From NCBI GenBank assembly GCA_010672925.1, contig JAAHFP010000006.1:51502-115501 (forward strand): a stretch of 64,000 nt of DNA. Direction: 5' to 3'. The stretch is from Symploca sp. SIO1C2 (GTDB taxonomy: Bacteria > Cyanobacteriota > Cyanobacteriia > Cyanobacteriales > Coleofasciculaceae). Within the stretch, counting starts at the first letter, position 1. Every line of letters starts with the position of its first letter. Positions 35,579 to 43,596 of this stretch are shown piece by piece. The position numbers and the translations under genes are program-made. The notes beneath the pieces were generated by a model. The model worked only from the letters and a program-made list of their open reading frames with translations. It was not told where the DNA came from and did no database searches.

Positions 35579-36070
35579 TCAAACCCTTCCAGGTTCGGGC
35601 AACGGATACTGCAACTCAGCAATCATGGTATCGAGGGATGCTTCATTTGGACCGGCACTCTCTAATTCCAGCCAAGTGAGAATTGCGGTCTCGTGCTGAA
35701 TCATCGATTGTGTAACTTCTTTATCTTCCGGGGGAGCAACGCTATCGATCTCTTGAAACCGAAGCAAGAATGCCTCAACCGTGGGCTTTGTCACTATTGC
35801 AAACTCGGCAAAGGTCGCGGAATTTTGATAGTCTGCCACCGCATCATCTACATCGCTCAAATCCATATCCTCCAAGAGAGTCATCCCATACTTGTAGAGG
35901 AGAGGTCGCAAGCGGGCCTTGGTTTCTGTCTCCAACTGTAGCAACGTGTCGAAATGATAGCGATCGCGATCGTTCTTTGCCACTGCAATTAGGGCTAGAG
36001 CCCAAGCTTCGCCAAAGATTTCGCTCTCGTAGAGTTCCCGGATTGCATCCGGGTATATTGGAGCTGCCAT
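35579..36070 (-). CDS. Small helical protein of unknown function next to a PLP decarboxylase
   Basis: The protein has 163 residues (MAAPIYPDAIRELYESEIF...), acidic, predicted mostly helical, with no signal peptide or membrane segment. ESEIFGEAWALALIAV, FDTLLQLETETKARLRPLL and MIQHETAILTWLELE have the Glu/His spacing seen in ferritin-like four-helix proteins, but the full EXXH pairs are not there, so this is only a suggestion. It starts 76 bp after the decarboxylase stop on the same strand, so the two are likely co-transcribed and may work together. The family was not recognised. Confidence 0.6.
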   Translation of the reverse strand: MAAPIYPDAIRELYESEIFGEAWALALIAVAKNDRDRYHFDTLLQLETETKARLRPLLYKYGMTLLEDMDLSDVDDAVADYQNSATFAEFAIVTKPTVEAFLLRFQEIDSVAPPEDKEVTQSMIQHETAILTWLELESAGPNEASLDTMIAELQYPLPEPGRV

Positions 36071-36146
36071 TATTTTTCCTCTGAAAAAACTCTATATCCC
36101 GCGTCCCTGGATGGGACACGGATATTTGCCTAGATTGGGTTGACTT

Positions 36147-38144
36147 CTATTTCTTGCCGCGACGGCGACGCTTCCGCAACCGCTTCAATCCTTTCTTCGA
36201 CTGCCGTCCGATACCCGACAGCAAATTATCCGAGGTAGCAGATGCCTCCTCAGTAGCCTTGGAACCACATTCCACAGGACGGATATCTCCGAAGTTAGAG
36301 TAAGGTATCGGACAACTCCCCGCATCATCCCGAGCATTGGGAACTGTGCCAGCTTCGATGGCATCCCGAGCCTGCAACACCAGCCGCATCAGATCGTCCA
36401 TCACCCCATAAGTAACGTTAACATTCATCGGATAGGACTTCACCGCATAGATGAATCCGGGTTCAATAGTTTCATCCTCATAGTCAGTGGGACGGAAACC
36501 ACTGGTATAGCTGATGTAGGGAGCATAATCATCTCCCGGTTTTTCCTGGGGGAAGCGATACCACTGCCAAAGCAAATCGGCAATATCTTCCTGCAGCTTG
36601 TTATTGGTTTCCAGTTCTGCCTTCGCATTCGGATCGGTCAACTCCCGTTGATACTGCGCTGCCGCATCCGTCACGGTGCTGAAATAGACCCGGAAAAGAG
36701 TAACAAACCCGTGGTCTGAGTCATTGACACAAACCGCAGTCGGTTCGTTGGCAATTACCTCATCCCGGAAATAGTGCTGAATTTCCAGAATGCCCCCCAG
36801 GATAGAGCGGAAGCCTTCATAGCCCATGTACTTCAGCGTTGCCCAAGCAGCCATAGAGTAGGCTCCGGTGCGAGACACTTCTAAGGTATAGAGGCCGGGA
36901 TTATAGCAGGTGCGAGCTTGGAGATAGGCCGAACCCGGACGGCTCATCAGTTCTTGAAACTTATTCAGCTTTTTCACCATAACAACGCTGCAATTATAGG
37001 TAGACCAGCCGGTTTTGTGGAAGTCGCAGCCAATGGCGTCGGCATGAACCATCTTGCTAATGGCATCATAGTTGACTTGGATCTCTTGCTTCACATCGTC
37101 AGCAAAGCCCAGAGGATTATTCGCGAAGTCATAACCTTTGAAAGTGAGCCAAGACCAGCCAATCACTGCATCGGCGTAGATTAGAGGGCGTCCCACGTCG
37201 TCGGGATATTCCTCTGGCGGATAGAGACGGTCTACCAGATTCCGCACTTCCTCGATGGGGTCGAGGGCAAAAGCATCTGTGGTGCCCATAGTGCAGACGA
37301 TGGCAGCGATGGGCACTTTAGCCTCCTTGAGGTTGGTCACCACCTCAGTCAGATGCTCCATGTCCATAGCATTGTTTTCATCGGTGTCGATCTCGACGTA
37401 GTTATTCATGCCCAGACCGGTCCAGTCGCTGGAGTTCTGCTTGCAGTAGTGACCCTGCTGGGACATCAAGATCTTGGCATCAGTGCGAACGCCCGTACAG
37501 CGGGATTTGTCTCCCAAGCAATTTGTGATGGCATATTTCATGCCATAGAAATAGCAACCAGAGCCGCCAAAGGTGAACAGACCGCCTGCTACATTAGGAT
37601 CCCAGCCGATCAGATCTGCCAGAATTGCCGAGGTTTCCATTTCCGTCCGTTCTACATCCCAGGCATATTCCCCTTCAATGATGTTGGGGCTAAAAACGTT
37701 GGTCATCATGGCTGCAATAATTGCCGCCGTATTGGCTGGGGGAATCACATTCGGCATCACTAAGGGATGATTCCAGGTGGGCATTCCTATAAATAACTGG
37801 GCGGCCTGTTCCAACACATCTTTGACGGGAAGCATTTCATCTCCCAACGTGACCCCAGTGACTCCACTGTAATCGGGGCTGGAAATATTGCCGGGTTCGC
37901 CGATGACCTGGTCGCCGATCAGGTAGCCAGGGGTGGAAGAAGGCGGAGATGTAGGACTGCCGGGGGGTTTGAGTTTGTTGAGATAGGCGATCGCTTCCCC
38001 CACCATCTGAGCAAAGGGATCGGTATCGGTGGAATAGTAAGTGGGGAAGGCACTGCGCATATCGGCACGCAAGCTGGCCCAGCGAGGAGCGTCACCCTTT
38101 GCGCTCCCATCTTGGTTCCAAAGTGAAGAAAATCGAGAAGGCAT
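36147..38144 (-). CDS. PLP-dependent group II amino acid decarboxylase
   Basis: The protein has 665 residues, longer than the usual 470-560. The PLP lysine is K377 in CDFHKTGWSTYNCSVVMV. The cofactor-binding Asp is in IYADAVIGWSW, and CTMGTTDAFALDPIEEVRNL is the typical strand before it. FTFGGSGCYFYGMKYAI matches the GGSxxN-type loop near the phosphate. The family includes glutamate, aromatic, diaminobutyrate and cysteine-sulfinate decarboxylases; substrate cannot be assigned. Given the sulfatase setting, cysteate or cysteine-sulfinate is one possibility, with no direct support. The C-terminal tail is strongly basic (GLKRLRKRRRRGKK), unusual for the family. It is cytoplasmic, followed by the small helical protein. 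Confidence 0.85.
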   Translation of the reverse strand: MPSRFSSLWNQDGSAKGDAPRWASLRADMRSAFPTYYSTDTDPFAQMVGEAIAYLNKLKPPGSPTSPPSSTPGYLIGDQVIGEPGNISSPDYSGVTGVTLGDEMLPVKDVLEQAAQLFIGMPTWNHPLVMPNVIPPANTAAIIAAMMTNVFSPNIIEGEYAWDVERTEMETSAILADLIGWDPNVAGGLFTFGGSGCYFYGMKYAITNCLGDKSRCTGVRTDAKILMSQQGHYCKQNSSDWTGLGMNNYVEIDTDENNAMDMEHLTEVVTNLKEAKVPIAAIVCTMGTTDAFALDPIEEVRNLVDRLYPPEEYPDDVGRPLIYADAVIGWSWLTFKGYDFANNPLGFADDVKQEIQVNYDAISKMVHADAIGCDFHKTGWSTYNCSVVMVKKLNKFQELMSRPGSAYLQARTCYNPGLYTLEVSRTGAYSMAAWATLKYMGYEGFRSILGGILEIQHYFRDEVIANEPTAVCVNDSDHGFVTLFRVYFSTVTDAAAQYQRELTDPNAKAELETNNKLQEDIADLLWQWYRFPQEKPGDDYAPYISYTSGFRPTDYEDETIEPGFIYAVKSYPMNVNVTYGVMDDLMRLVLQARDAIEAGTVPNARDDAGSCPIPYSNFGDIRPVECGSKATEEASATSDNLLSGIGRQSKKGLKRLRKRRRRGKK

Positions 38145-38221
38145 AATTGTCTCCTTAATTAGTATTCAAAGTGAAGAAAATCGAATCTGCTCCTTAGTTG
38201 TCACCGCCTTGGTTACGACTT

Positions 38222-38300
38222 GCGATCGCTAATATCACTCCTCTTTTTATCCGGTGCCAAAGACCGTTGAAAAACATAGATAAAACCTCCTAAAAGGGGT
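38222..38300 (-). pseudogene. Remnant of an S4-like sulfatase start upstream of the decarboxylase
   Basis: On the minus strand GTTAACCCCTTTTAGGAGG precedes an ATG at 38277 reading MFFNGLWHRIKRGVILAIA, almost the S4 start (MFFNGLWHRILRGVVVLAM). The likeness fades after about 18 codons; the decarboxylase ATG follows at 38144. So the promoter-leader and signal-peptide start of a sulfatase were copied here and now lie before the decarboxylase. They may supply its promoter. Confidence 0.7.
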
Positions 38301-38489
38301 TAACACAATCTCACGCTGCGTCGAAAAAAAGGGTGGGGAGCTGAGGAGCTGAGGGAGCTGAGGAAGAAGAGGGAGCTGATAATTTTTGGATACAAAGCCC
38401 AAGACATCCCACCCAAAATTTCGTTCACCCTCCCAAGGCACAATCTGGATAGCCTTGGGATGGACTGTAGAGTTCCGAACAAGCAATAT

Positions 38490-40019
38490 CTAGTAGTTAT
38501 CCGGCAATACTGGTATTTGCTCTAGTGGGATGTTATCTTCATCCTCTGGCGTCCAATAATCGTCATCGAAATTGGGTTGCCCCTGAGCATCAAAATCCCA
38601 GAAATGATGCTGTATTTTGAGCCACTCGCTGAATTTCTGCTCTTTTGCATAGGCAACAAGCCGGGCTTCGAGATATTCCACAATATCTGGATGCTGCCAA
38701 GCAACATTGTTCCGCTCCTTCTTGTCCTTAAGGAGATTGAATAGCTCGGTCTTACCAGGAAGAGTTGCGTACTTGATCAGCTTCCAATTGCCTTTGCGAA
38801 TAGCTCCGCGATAGCTCTCGACATTGATCAAAATGTCCTCATGGGGTGAGGGAGCCCCTTCCGCAATGGTCGCCCATGCATCTTTCCCGTCAAAAGGATA
38901 ATCTTCATAGCCCTCAGCACCGGCAAGAGCCAGTAGGGTAGGCATGATATCTACATGATGTAAAGGTTCTTTCACCTTTTTTTTCTGGAATTGGGCTGCT
39001 GGCCAGTTTACTATAGCAGGTACACGGACTCCGCCCTCGTAAAGGGTCATCTTACCACCACGGAAAGGCGCGTTAGAAGCTGGCGGTTCCTCTGCATGTC
39101 CGCCGCCACCTGGTGCGGATACTTTTGTTTGCTTAATGCCACCGTTGTCGGTAGAAAAGTAGATCAGCGTGTTCTCTCGCACACCTTCATCTTCGAGAGC
39201 ATCGACTATATCACCGACCTGATCGTCGAGAATGCTGATCATCGCTGCGTATTTGCGCATATCCAGATTCTCATCACCCGGAAACTCCTCCTCATACTCT
39301 GCGATATCTTCTAAAGGGGCTTGCAATGGAGTGTGGGGGGCCAGGGAAGAGAAATAGAGGAAAAACGGTTTCGACTTGTCGCGTTCCTTGATTCGCTTGA
39401 CGGCTTCGTCTCCAATCAACTCGGTGTAGTAGCCATTTTCGGGTGCTATAATTTCTTCTTTTACACCGTTGCGCTGCCAGTCGATCACACCTCCACGCTC
39501 CTTGGTGTAATAATCTACCTCACCTACGACGTTGCCATAGAAGTGGTCAAAGCCACGATTATGAGGCCAATATTTCCGATCACCATGGCCGAGGTGCCAT
39601 TTGCCAACCATTGCCGTTTCGTAACCAGCTCCTTGAAGAGCTTCAGCTAAAGTCATCTCATCCAGAGGCAATCCGTAGTCGTGTCCGGGGAAGATAACAT
39701 TAGTCTGCAAGCCATAGCGCATGGGGTAACGCCCTGTCAACAGTGCTGCTCGTGCCGGAGTGCATAGGGGCAAACCGTAGTATGATTCCAACTGCACGCC
39801 ATCAGCAGCAAGCTTGTCGATATTCGGTGTCTTGATCTTGCTGTCTTGATAGCCTAGATCGGCATAACCCAAGTCATCTGCCAAAATCACAATGATATTA
39901 GGCGGAGGCTCTTCGGTCTCGGCCAGAGCATTGGGAACAAAAGGAGGCAAGGTCATCATGGCCAAAGCCATGACTGCCAAAGTAAAACGTCGTAATATCC
40001 AGTTCATAGTGGTTTTCAT
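38490..40019 (-). CDS. Sulfatase S5, Cys-type, shorter N-acetylgalactosamine-6-sulfatase-like, exported
   Basis: The protein has 509 residues with signal peptide MNWILRRFTLAVMALAMMTL ending near NALA. Motifs: IIVILADDLGYADLG near 42-56; formylglycine site C86 in CTPARAALLTGRYP; MVGKWHLGHGD; FLYFSSLAPHTPL; YFSTDNGGIKQT. The CTPAR form and ~500-residue length place it with the GALNS/arylsulfatase A-type group, not with the ~830-residue S1-S4, and it lacks their beta-rich C-terminal domain. The family often acts on sulfated sugars. Element E7 begins 21 bp upstream. The gap of 345 bp to the decarboxylase contains the sulfatase remnant, so co-transcription is possible but not clear. Confidence 0.92.
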   Translation of the reverse strand: MKTTMNWILRRFTLAVMALAMMTLPPFVPNALAETEEPPPNIIVILADDLGYADLGYQDSKIKTPNIDKLAADGVQLESYYGLPLCTPARAALLTGRYPMRYGLQTNVIFPGHDYGLPLDEMTLAEALQGAGYETAMVGKWHLGHGDRKYWPHNRGFDHFYGNVVGEVDYYTKERGGVIDWQRNGVKEEIIAPENGYYTELIGDEAVKRIKERDKSKPFFLYFSSLAPHTPLQAPLEDIAEYEEEFPGDENLDMRKYAAMISILDDQVGDIVDALEDEGVRENTLIYFSTDNGGIKQTKVSAPGGGGHAEEPPASNAPFRGGKMTLYEGGVRVPAIVNWPAAQFQKKKVKEPLHHVDIMPTLLALAGAEGYEDYPFDGKDAWATIAEGAPSPHEDILINVESYRGAIRKGNWKLIKYATLPGKTELFNLLKDKKERNNVAWQHPDIVEYLEARLVAYAKEQKFSEWLKIQHHFWDFDAQGQPNFDDDYWTPEDEDNIPLEQIPVLPDNY

Positions 40020-40039
40020 TTGAATTCGCCCAAATTTTT

Positions 40040-40150
40040 GATGAGCCGATGATTAGTGTAGTGGCAGGCTCTGTATCGTGAATGAGCCAAAATTCTAACT
40101 TTTTGAGTTATAGGAATTAAATAACTTATTTAGATGTAAGTATAAGATTT
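40040..40150 (+). promoter_or_regulatory. Element E7 upstream of S5, regulator missing
   Basis: GATTAGTGTAGTGGCAGGCT, then CTGTATCGTGAATGAGCCAA, then AATTCTAACTTTTTGAGTTA, then TAGGAATTAAATAACTTATT, then GTAAGTATAAGATTTGG. It is close to E6 over its whole length. As at E6, an R1 fragment (40151-40193) starts where an AraC gene would start. Confidence 0.6.
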
Positions 40151-40193
40151 GGTTATTTATACCACAAAGGCACAAAGTATAGCGCGAAGCGCA
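40151..40193. repeat. R1 dispersed repeat, 5' fragment
   Basis: GGTTATTTATACCACAAAGG and CACAAAGTATAGCGCGAAG only; the remainder is replaced by an AATTAAAA tandem. It lies beside the right DUF4926 arm, as the full R1 at 12911 lies beside the left arm. Confidence 0.6.
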
Positions 40194-40250
40194 ATTAAAA
40201 ATTAAAAATTAAAAATTAAAAAATAGGCCATGACTAGGTTTCAGGCTTTA

Positions 40251-40457
40251 TTAATGTCCTAACCTAAAGAAGAACAACATCAGCTTGTCAGCAGAAATTG
40301 TTTCCATCGCATAAGTACAGCCTTGAGCATCAGCAAAATCCACTAAATAAGCTTCTGCATTGAATTCCATAAGTACAGTACCTAGCTGTCCTCTTCTTAA
40401 TACAATTAATTCTCTAGTTTCTTTGTGGACAGCTTGTACATTTTCGGTTAAAGCCAC
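40251..40457 (-). pseudogene. Truncated second copy of the DUF4926 gene
   Basis: 68 codons from a GTG, of which residues 2-59 (ALTENVQAVHKETRELIVLR to AMETISADKLML) match the intact copy at 13171-13413. The first ~10 codons (MSNINEYDLV) are replaced by unrelated TAGTAGGAC-type sequence with a stop, and the end reads FFFRLGH instead of LFDEPVAVYA. Loss of both ends suggests a recombination product, probably not functional. Confidence 0.65.
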
Positions 40458-40460
40458 AAG
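40275..40460. repeat. Right arm of 186-bp direct repeat flanking the sulfatase island
   Basis: Gapless match to 13204-13389, same orientation, 8 mismatches by eye. The likeness ends at once on the 5' side of the gene copy (TTGGACTGAAG here, ATCGTATTC at the left arm), which is a sharp junction. Confidence 0.85.
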
Positions 40461-40589
40461 TTGGACTGAAGTCCTACTACTGTCCTACTACTGCTTATTA
40501 CTTCCAAACCTGAATCAATCGACTCGATGAGGCAAGTCCTACTTAGTTGTGTTTGTTAGACTTATTCAGCAAACTCTAGCCAAAATCTC

Positions 40590-42143
40590 ATGCGCCTGTT
40601 TACGACAAAAGCTGGATTGCTCTGCTACTTAGAGCGTCATCGACAAAATCAGGAAGTTGGTCTTGTCCCCACTATGGGTTCGCTGCATATTGGTCACTTA
40701 AGTTTAATTGAGCGGGCAAGACAAGACAATGCCATCGTCGTTGTCAGCATTTTTGTCAATCCGCTACAGTTTGCACCGACGGAGGATTTTCAGGAATACC
40801 CCCGTCAGTTGGATAAAGATAGGCAACTGTGTGAACAGGTGGGGGTAGATGTGATTTTTGCTCCCTCTACGGAAGAAATGCTTCCTCCCAACCCATTAAA
40901 CGACAATACTCAAGTTATCCCACCAATAGAGATGATATCTGGGTTGTGTGGTCGTTCCCGCCCTAATTTCTTTCAAGGGGTTGCCACTATCGTCACTAAA
41001 CTGTTGAACTTAGTAAAGCCGCAACGAGCTTATTTTGGTCAGAAAGATGCTCAACAGCTAGCAGTTATCCAACGTCTGGTGGCAGACTTAGATCTTGGTG
41101 TAGAAATTGTACCTTGTCCCATTGTGCGGGAAGAGTCTGGACTAGCTTGTAGTTCCCGCAATCAGTATCTCACCGAGTCGCAAAAATCCCAGGCTCCACT
41201 AATATATAGTGCATTGCAGCAAGCCCAAAAGTCTTTTCAAGCAGGCAATCGCAACTGTGCCAACTTGATTGAATTAGTCAAGGCAGAATTAGCTCCCACT
41301 GAGGATATCCAGGTGGAATATGTGGAACTGGTAGATCCGACAACCATGATACCTTTAACTCAGGTGGATAAAGTAGGATTATTAGCGATCGCGGCACGTT
41401 TGGGTTCAACTCGTTTAATAGATAATCTGTTGCTGCGACACCGTAAGCCAATTGTCGCTATTGATGGACCCGCTGGTGCTGGCAAATCTACGGTGACTCG
41501 CCTTATAGCCAAAACCCTAGGACTAATGTACTTAGATACTGGTGCTATGTACAGATCAATCACCTGGCAGGTGATGCAAGCAGGAATAGAGCTAGAAGAT
41601 GAACCAGCCATCGCTGAATTAGTTAGTCGGTCTCAAATTTCCCTAACCACTGATGATGCTAGTGGTACAGCAGTTCGCGTTTGGCTCAATGCAGAGGAAG
41701 TTACCCAGGTGATTCGCTCCCCCGAAGTTACTGCCAAGGTATCTGCGATCGCGGCTCAACCGGCAGTTCGCCGTGCATTAGTCAAGCAGCAGCAGTCTTG
41801 GGGAAGTCAGGGAGGTATTGTTGCCGAGGGTCGTGATCTGGGTACTCATGTCTTTCCTGATGCGGAACTGAAAATTTTCTTAACTGCTTCTGTTCAAGAA
41901 AGAGCAAGGCGACGTCAAAAAGACCTCGAACAACAGGGATTTGAGCAGGTGAGTTTAGCAGAATTGGAGCAGGATATTCAACAGCGGGATCTCAAAGACA
42001 GCACCCGCACTTTTTCCCCCCTGCGTAAGGCAGCTGATGCGATTGAAATTAACACAGATGGTTTAAGTATCGCCCAAGTTACTGAAAAAATTGTCAGCCT
42101 TTATCATCAGCAGCAATCCGGAATCTTAGAACAAAAGAACTGA
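40590..42143 (+). CDS. panC/cmk: Bifunctional pantoate-beta-alanine ligase / cytidylate kinase
   Basis: The protein has 517 residues. Residues 1 to about 280 are pantothenate synthetase, with PTMGSLHIGHLSLIERA, SIFVNPLQFAPTEDF, YFGQKDAQQLAVI and SSRNQYL. It joins pantoate and beta-alanine with ATP to make pantothenate for CoA. From about 287 on it is CMP kinase: IDGPAGAGKSTVTRLI, YLDTGAMYRSITW, EGRDLGTHVFPDA and QQRDLKDSTR. The fusion is a known cyanobacterial arrangement. Length is normal and both active sites look complete. It is monocistronic by layout, just outside the sulfatase island, and marks the return to core genome. Confidence 0.95.
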   Translation: MRLFTTKAGLLCYLERHRQNQEVGLVPTMGSLHIGHLSLIERARQDNAIVVVSIFVNPLQFAPTEDFQEYPRQLDKDRQLCEQVGVDVIFAPSTEEMLPPNPLNDNTQVIPPIEMISGLCGRSRPNFFQGVATIVTKLLNLVKPQRAYFGQKDAQQLAVIQRLVADLDLGVEIVPCPIVREESGLACSSRNQYLTESQKSQAPLIYSALQQAQKSFQAGNRNCANLIELVKAELAPTEDIQVEYVELVDPTTMIPLTQVDKVGLLAIAARLGSTRLIDNLLLRHRKPIVAIDGPAGAGKSTVTRLIAKTLGLMYLDTGAMYRSITWQVMQAGIELEDEPAIAELVSRSQISLTTDDASGTAVRVWLNAEEVTQVIRSPEVTAKVSAIAAQPAVRRALVKQQQSWGSQGGIVAEGRDLGTHVFPDAELKIFLTASVQERARRRQKDLEQQGFEQVSLAELEQDIQQRDLKDSTRTFSPLRKAADAIEINTDGLSIAQVTEKIVSLYHQQQSGILEQKN

Positions 42144-42260
42144 TGCAGATATCTCTTGGAGCTTTTGTTAAAATTTCAGATAGCGATCGCTCACTTAGCA
42201 ACAAGATTTCCATCTACTGACCTTGGATGGGTGTGACGTTAAAACTGTTTAAGTCATCCG

Positions 42261-43202
42261 ATGTTCATTATGTTTTTTACTAGTACATTTATATCTCTCT
42301 TCACTTCCAGCTTACTATCTTATAATCACCCTATTCTCTCAAACCTAATCAAATCACATTCTTGGAATAGCATTAACAAGCGTTTAGATGGTTTTGAACT
42401 CTATAATTCTTTCAAGGATTGGCAAAGCTACAAGATGGGCAACTGCAATGAGATTGCCACAGAGGAGCATCCGCCATTCAAGGCGATCAAAAGATTAGCT
42501 ACAACAAATCAAGAAGTACGGATTCTTGTATATGGACAGTCACTCTCTGAAGGAAAATGGACTCAACTGCTCGAAGAGTGGCTGCGTAAGGAATATCCTA
42601 ATGGGAATCTAGTATTTGCTGTAAACTCTCGTGGAGGTTGCCCTTCTCAATGTATAGTGGGACGACAACCCTGGGTGATAGACAATACGCAATACAATCG
42701 CTTACCCCAGGATGTTTTCGAGTTTAATCCAGATCTGATTATCTTCCATGTGCTTGGTGCTCACGATGACTATGAAAAAATCCTGCGTGCTTTTAAGGAT
42801 GGCTGTTCTGTTTTTGCCGATGATCCAGAACCTCTCGTGCGCTGTACTCAAAGTAGTAGCTTTTCAAACAGAAAACTCCCCGAAGTATTAGTGCAAAATG
42901 ATCCGCGCACGGGCAAAAATTACCCTCATCCTGATCATTCTGGGCTGCCGGATGCCACAGGCGCAGCACAAGTACCCGAAGGAGAGTGGAATCACTGGAT
43001 GACTAGTGTCTTTATACCTCACTTAGTTGAGAAAAACGGCTATTATCTACAAAATAATTGGAAAGACATGGAAGCCTTTCTAGATATGACCAACCAAACG
43101 GCTGATGATATCTCACATAAGCCTGGAGATGGTCATTTTAATGATAACGGACATCTACTTAATGCCAAGGCAACTGCTTCACACTTGTGCTATGGGGAGT
43201 AA
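42261..43202 (+). CDS. SGNH/GDSL-hydrolase-like protein
   Basis: The protein has 313 residues. The N-terminus is hydrophobic (MFIMFFTSTFISLFTSSLL) and may be a signal or anchor, though without the usual positive charges. Block I reads ILVYGQSLSEGKW (GQS, family GDS), block II VNSRGGCPS, block III FHVLGAHDD (His where Asn is usual), and block V GDGHFNDNGHLL (the Asp/His pair). Ser, Asp and His of a hydrolase triad can therefore be placed, but the oxyanion Asn is changed. The substrate is unknown; relatives cut acyl esters on glycans or lipids. It has its own gap of 117 bp after panC-cmk. Confidence 0.6.
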   Translation: MFIMFFTSTFISLFTSSLLSYNHPILSNLIKSHSWNSINKRLDGFELYNSFKDWQSYKMGNCNEIATEEHPPFKAIKRLATTNQEVRILVYGQSLSEGKWTQLLEEWLRKEYPNGNLVFAVNSRGGCPSQCIVGRQPWVIDNTQYNRLPQDVFEFNPDLIIFHVLGAHDDYEKILRAFKDGCSVFADDPEPLVRCTQSSSFSNRKLPEVLVQNDPRTGKNYPHPDHSGLPDATGAAQVPEGEWNHWMTSVFIPHLVEKNGYYLQNNWKDMEAFLDMTNQTADDISHKPGDGHFNDNGHLLNAKATASHLCYGE

Positions 43203-43384
43203 AAGTCGAGTATCTCAACAGCTACTAAAAATCTTCATCTGGCTAGATACGGTTGATTGTATGATGCCTCACCTGAGTGATTGATACGCCTTTTTGATTA
43301 ACTTCATCGCTCGTATTTGAGTTGCGCAAAAGCTTCACCCAACTCATTTTTTAATCAACTACAATATTTACCATTTTTTGAATT

Positions 43385-43418
43385 CAAAATGCAAAATTCA
43401 AAATTCAAAATTCAAAAT
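43385..43418. repeat. AATTCAAA tandem repeat
   Basis: About four copies of CAAAATTCAAAATT type. The 394-bp gap (43203-43596) also has a GCGTAGCA-rich repeat near 43505-43560 and no convincing gene. Confidence 0.55.
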
Positions 43419-43596
43419 GTAGGAAAAGATAATTTGTAATTGATTAATTTTGGGTAAAAGCCCCCATTAATTGTCTTTAATTTTGAATTGATCATTTTGG
43501 AAAGCGTAGCATGGTGAGCATTTGCAAAGCATGGTGCGTAGCAGCAAAGCGTTAGCGCAGCGGGACGGAGTCCGGCAAATTTTGAATTGTTTTGGC

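Noticed and set aside
40590..42143. PanC-Cmk fusion as a novel protein
   Set aside because: This fusion is well known in cyanobacteria; both halves look normal.
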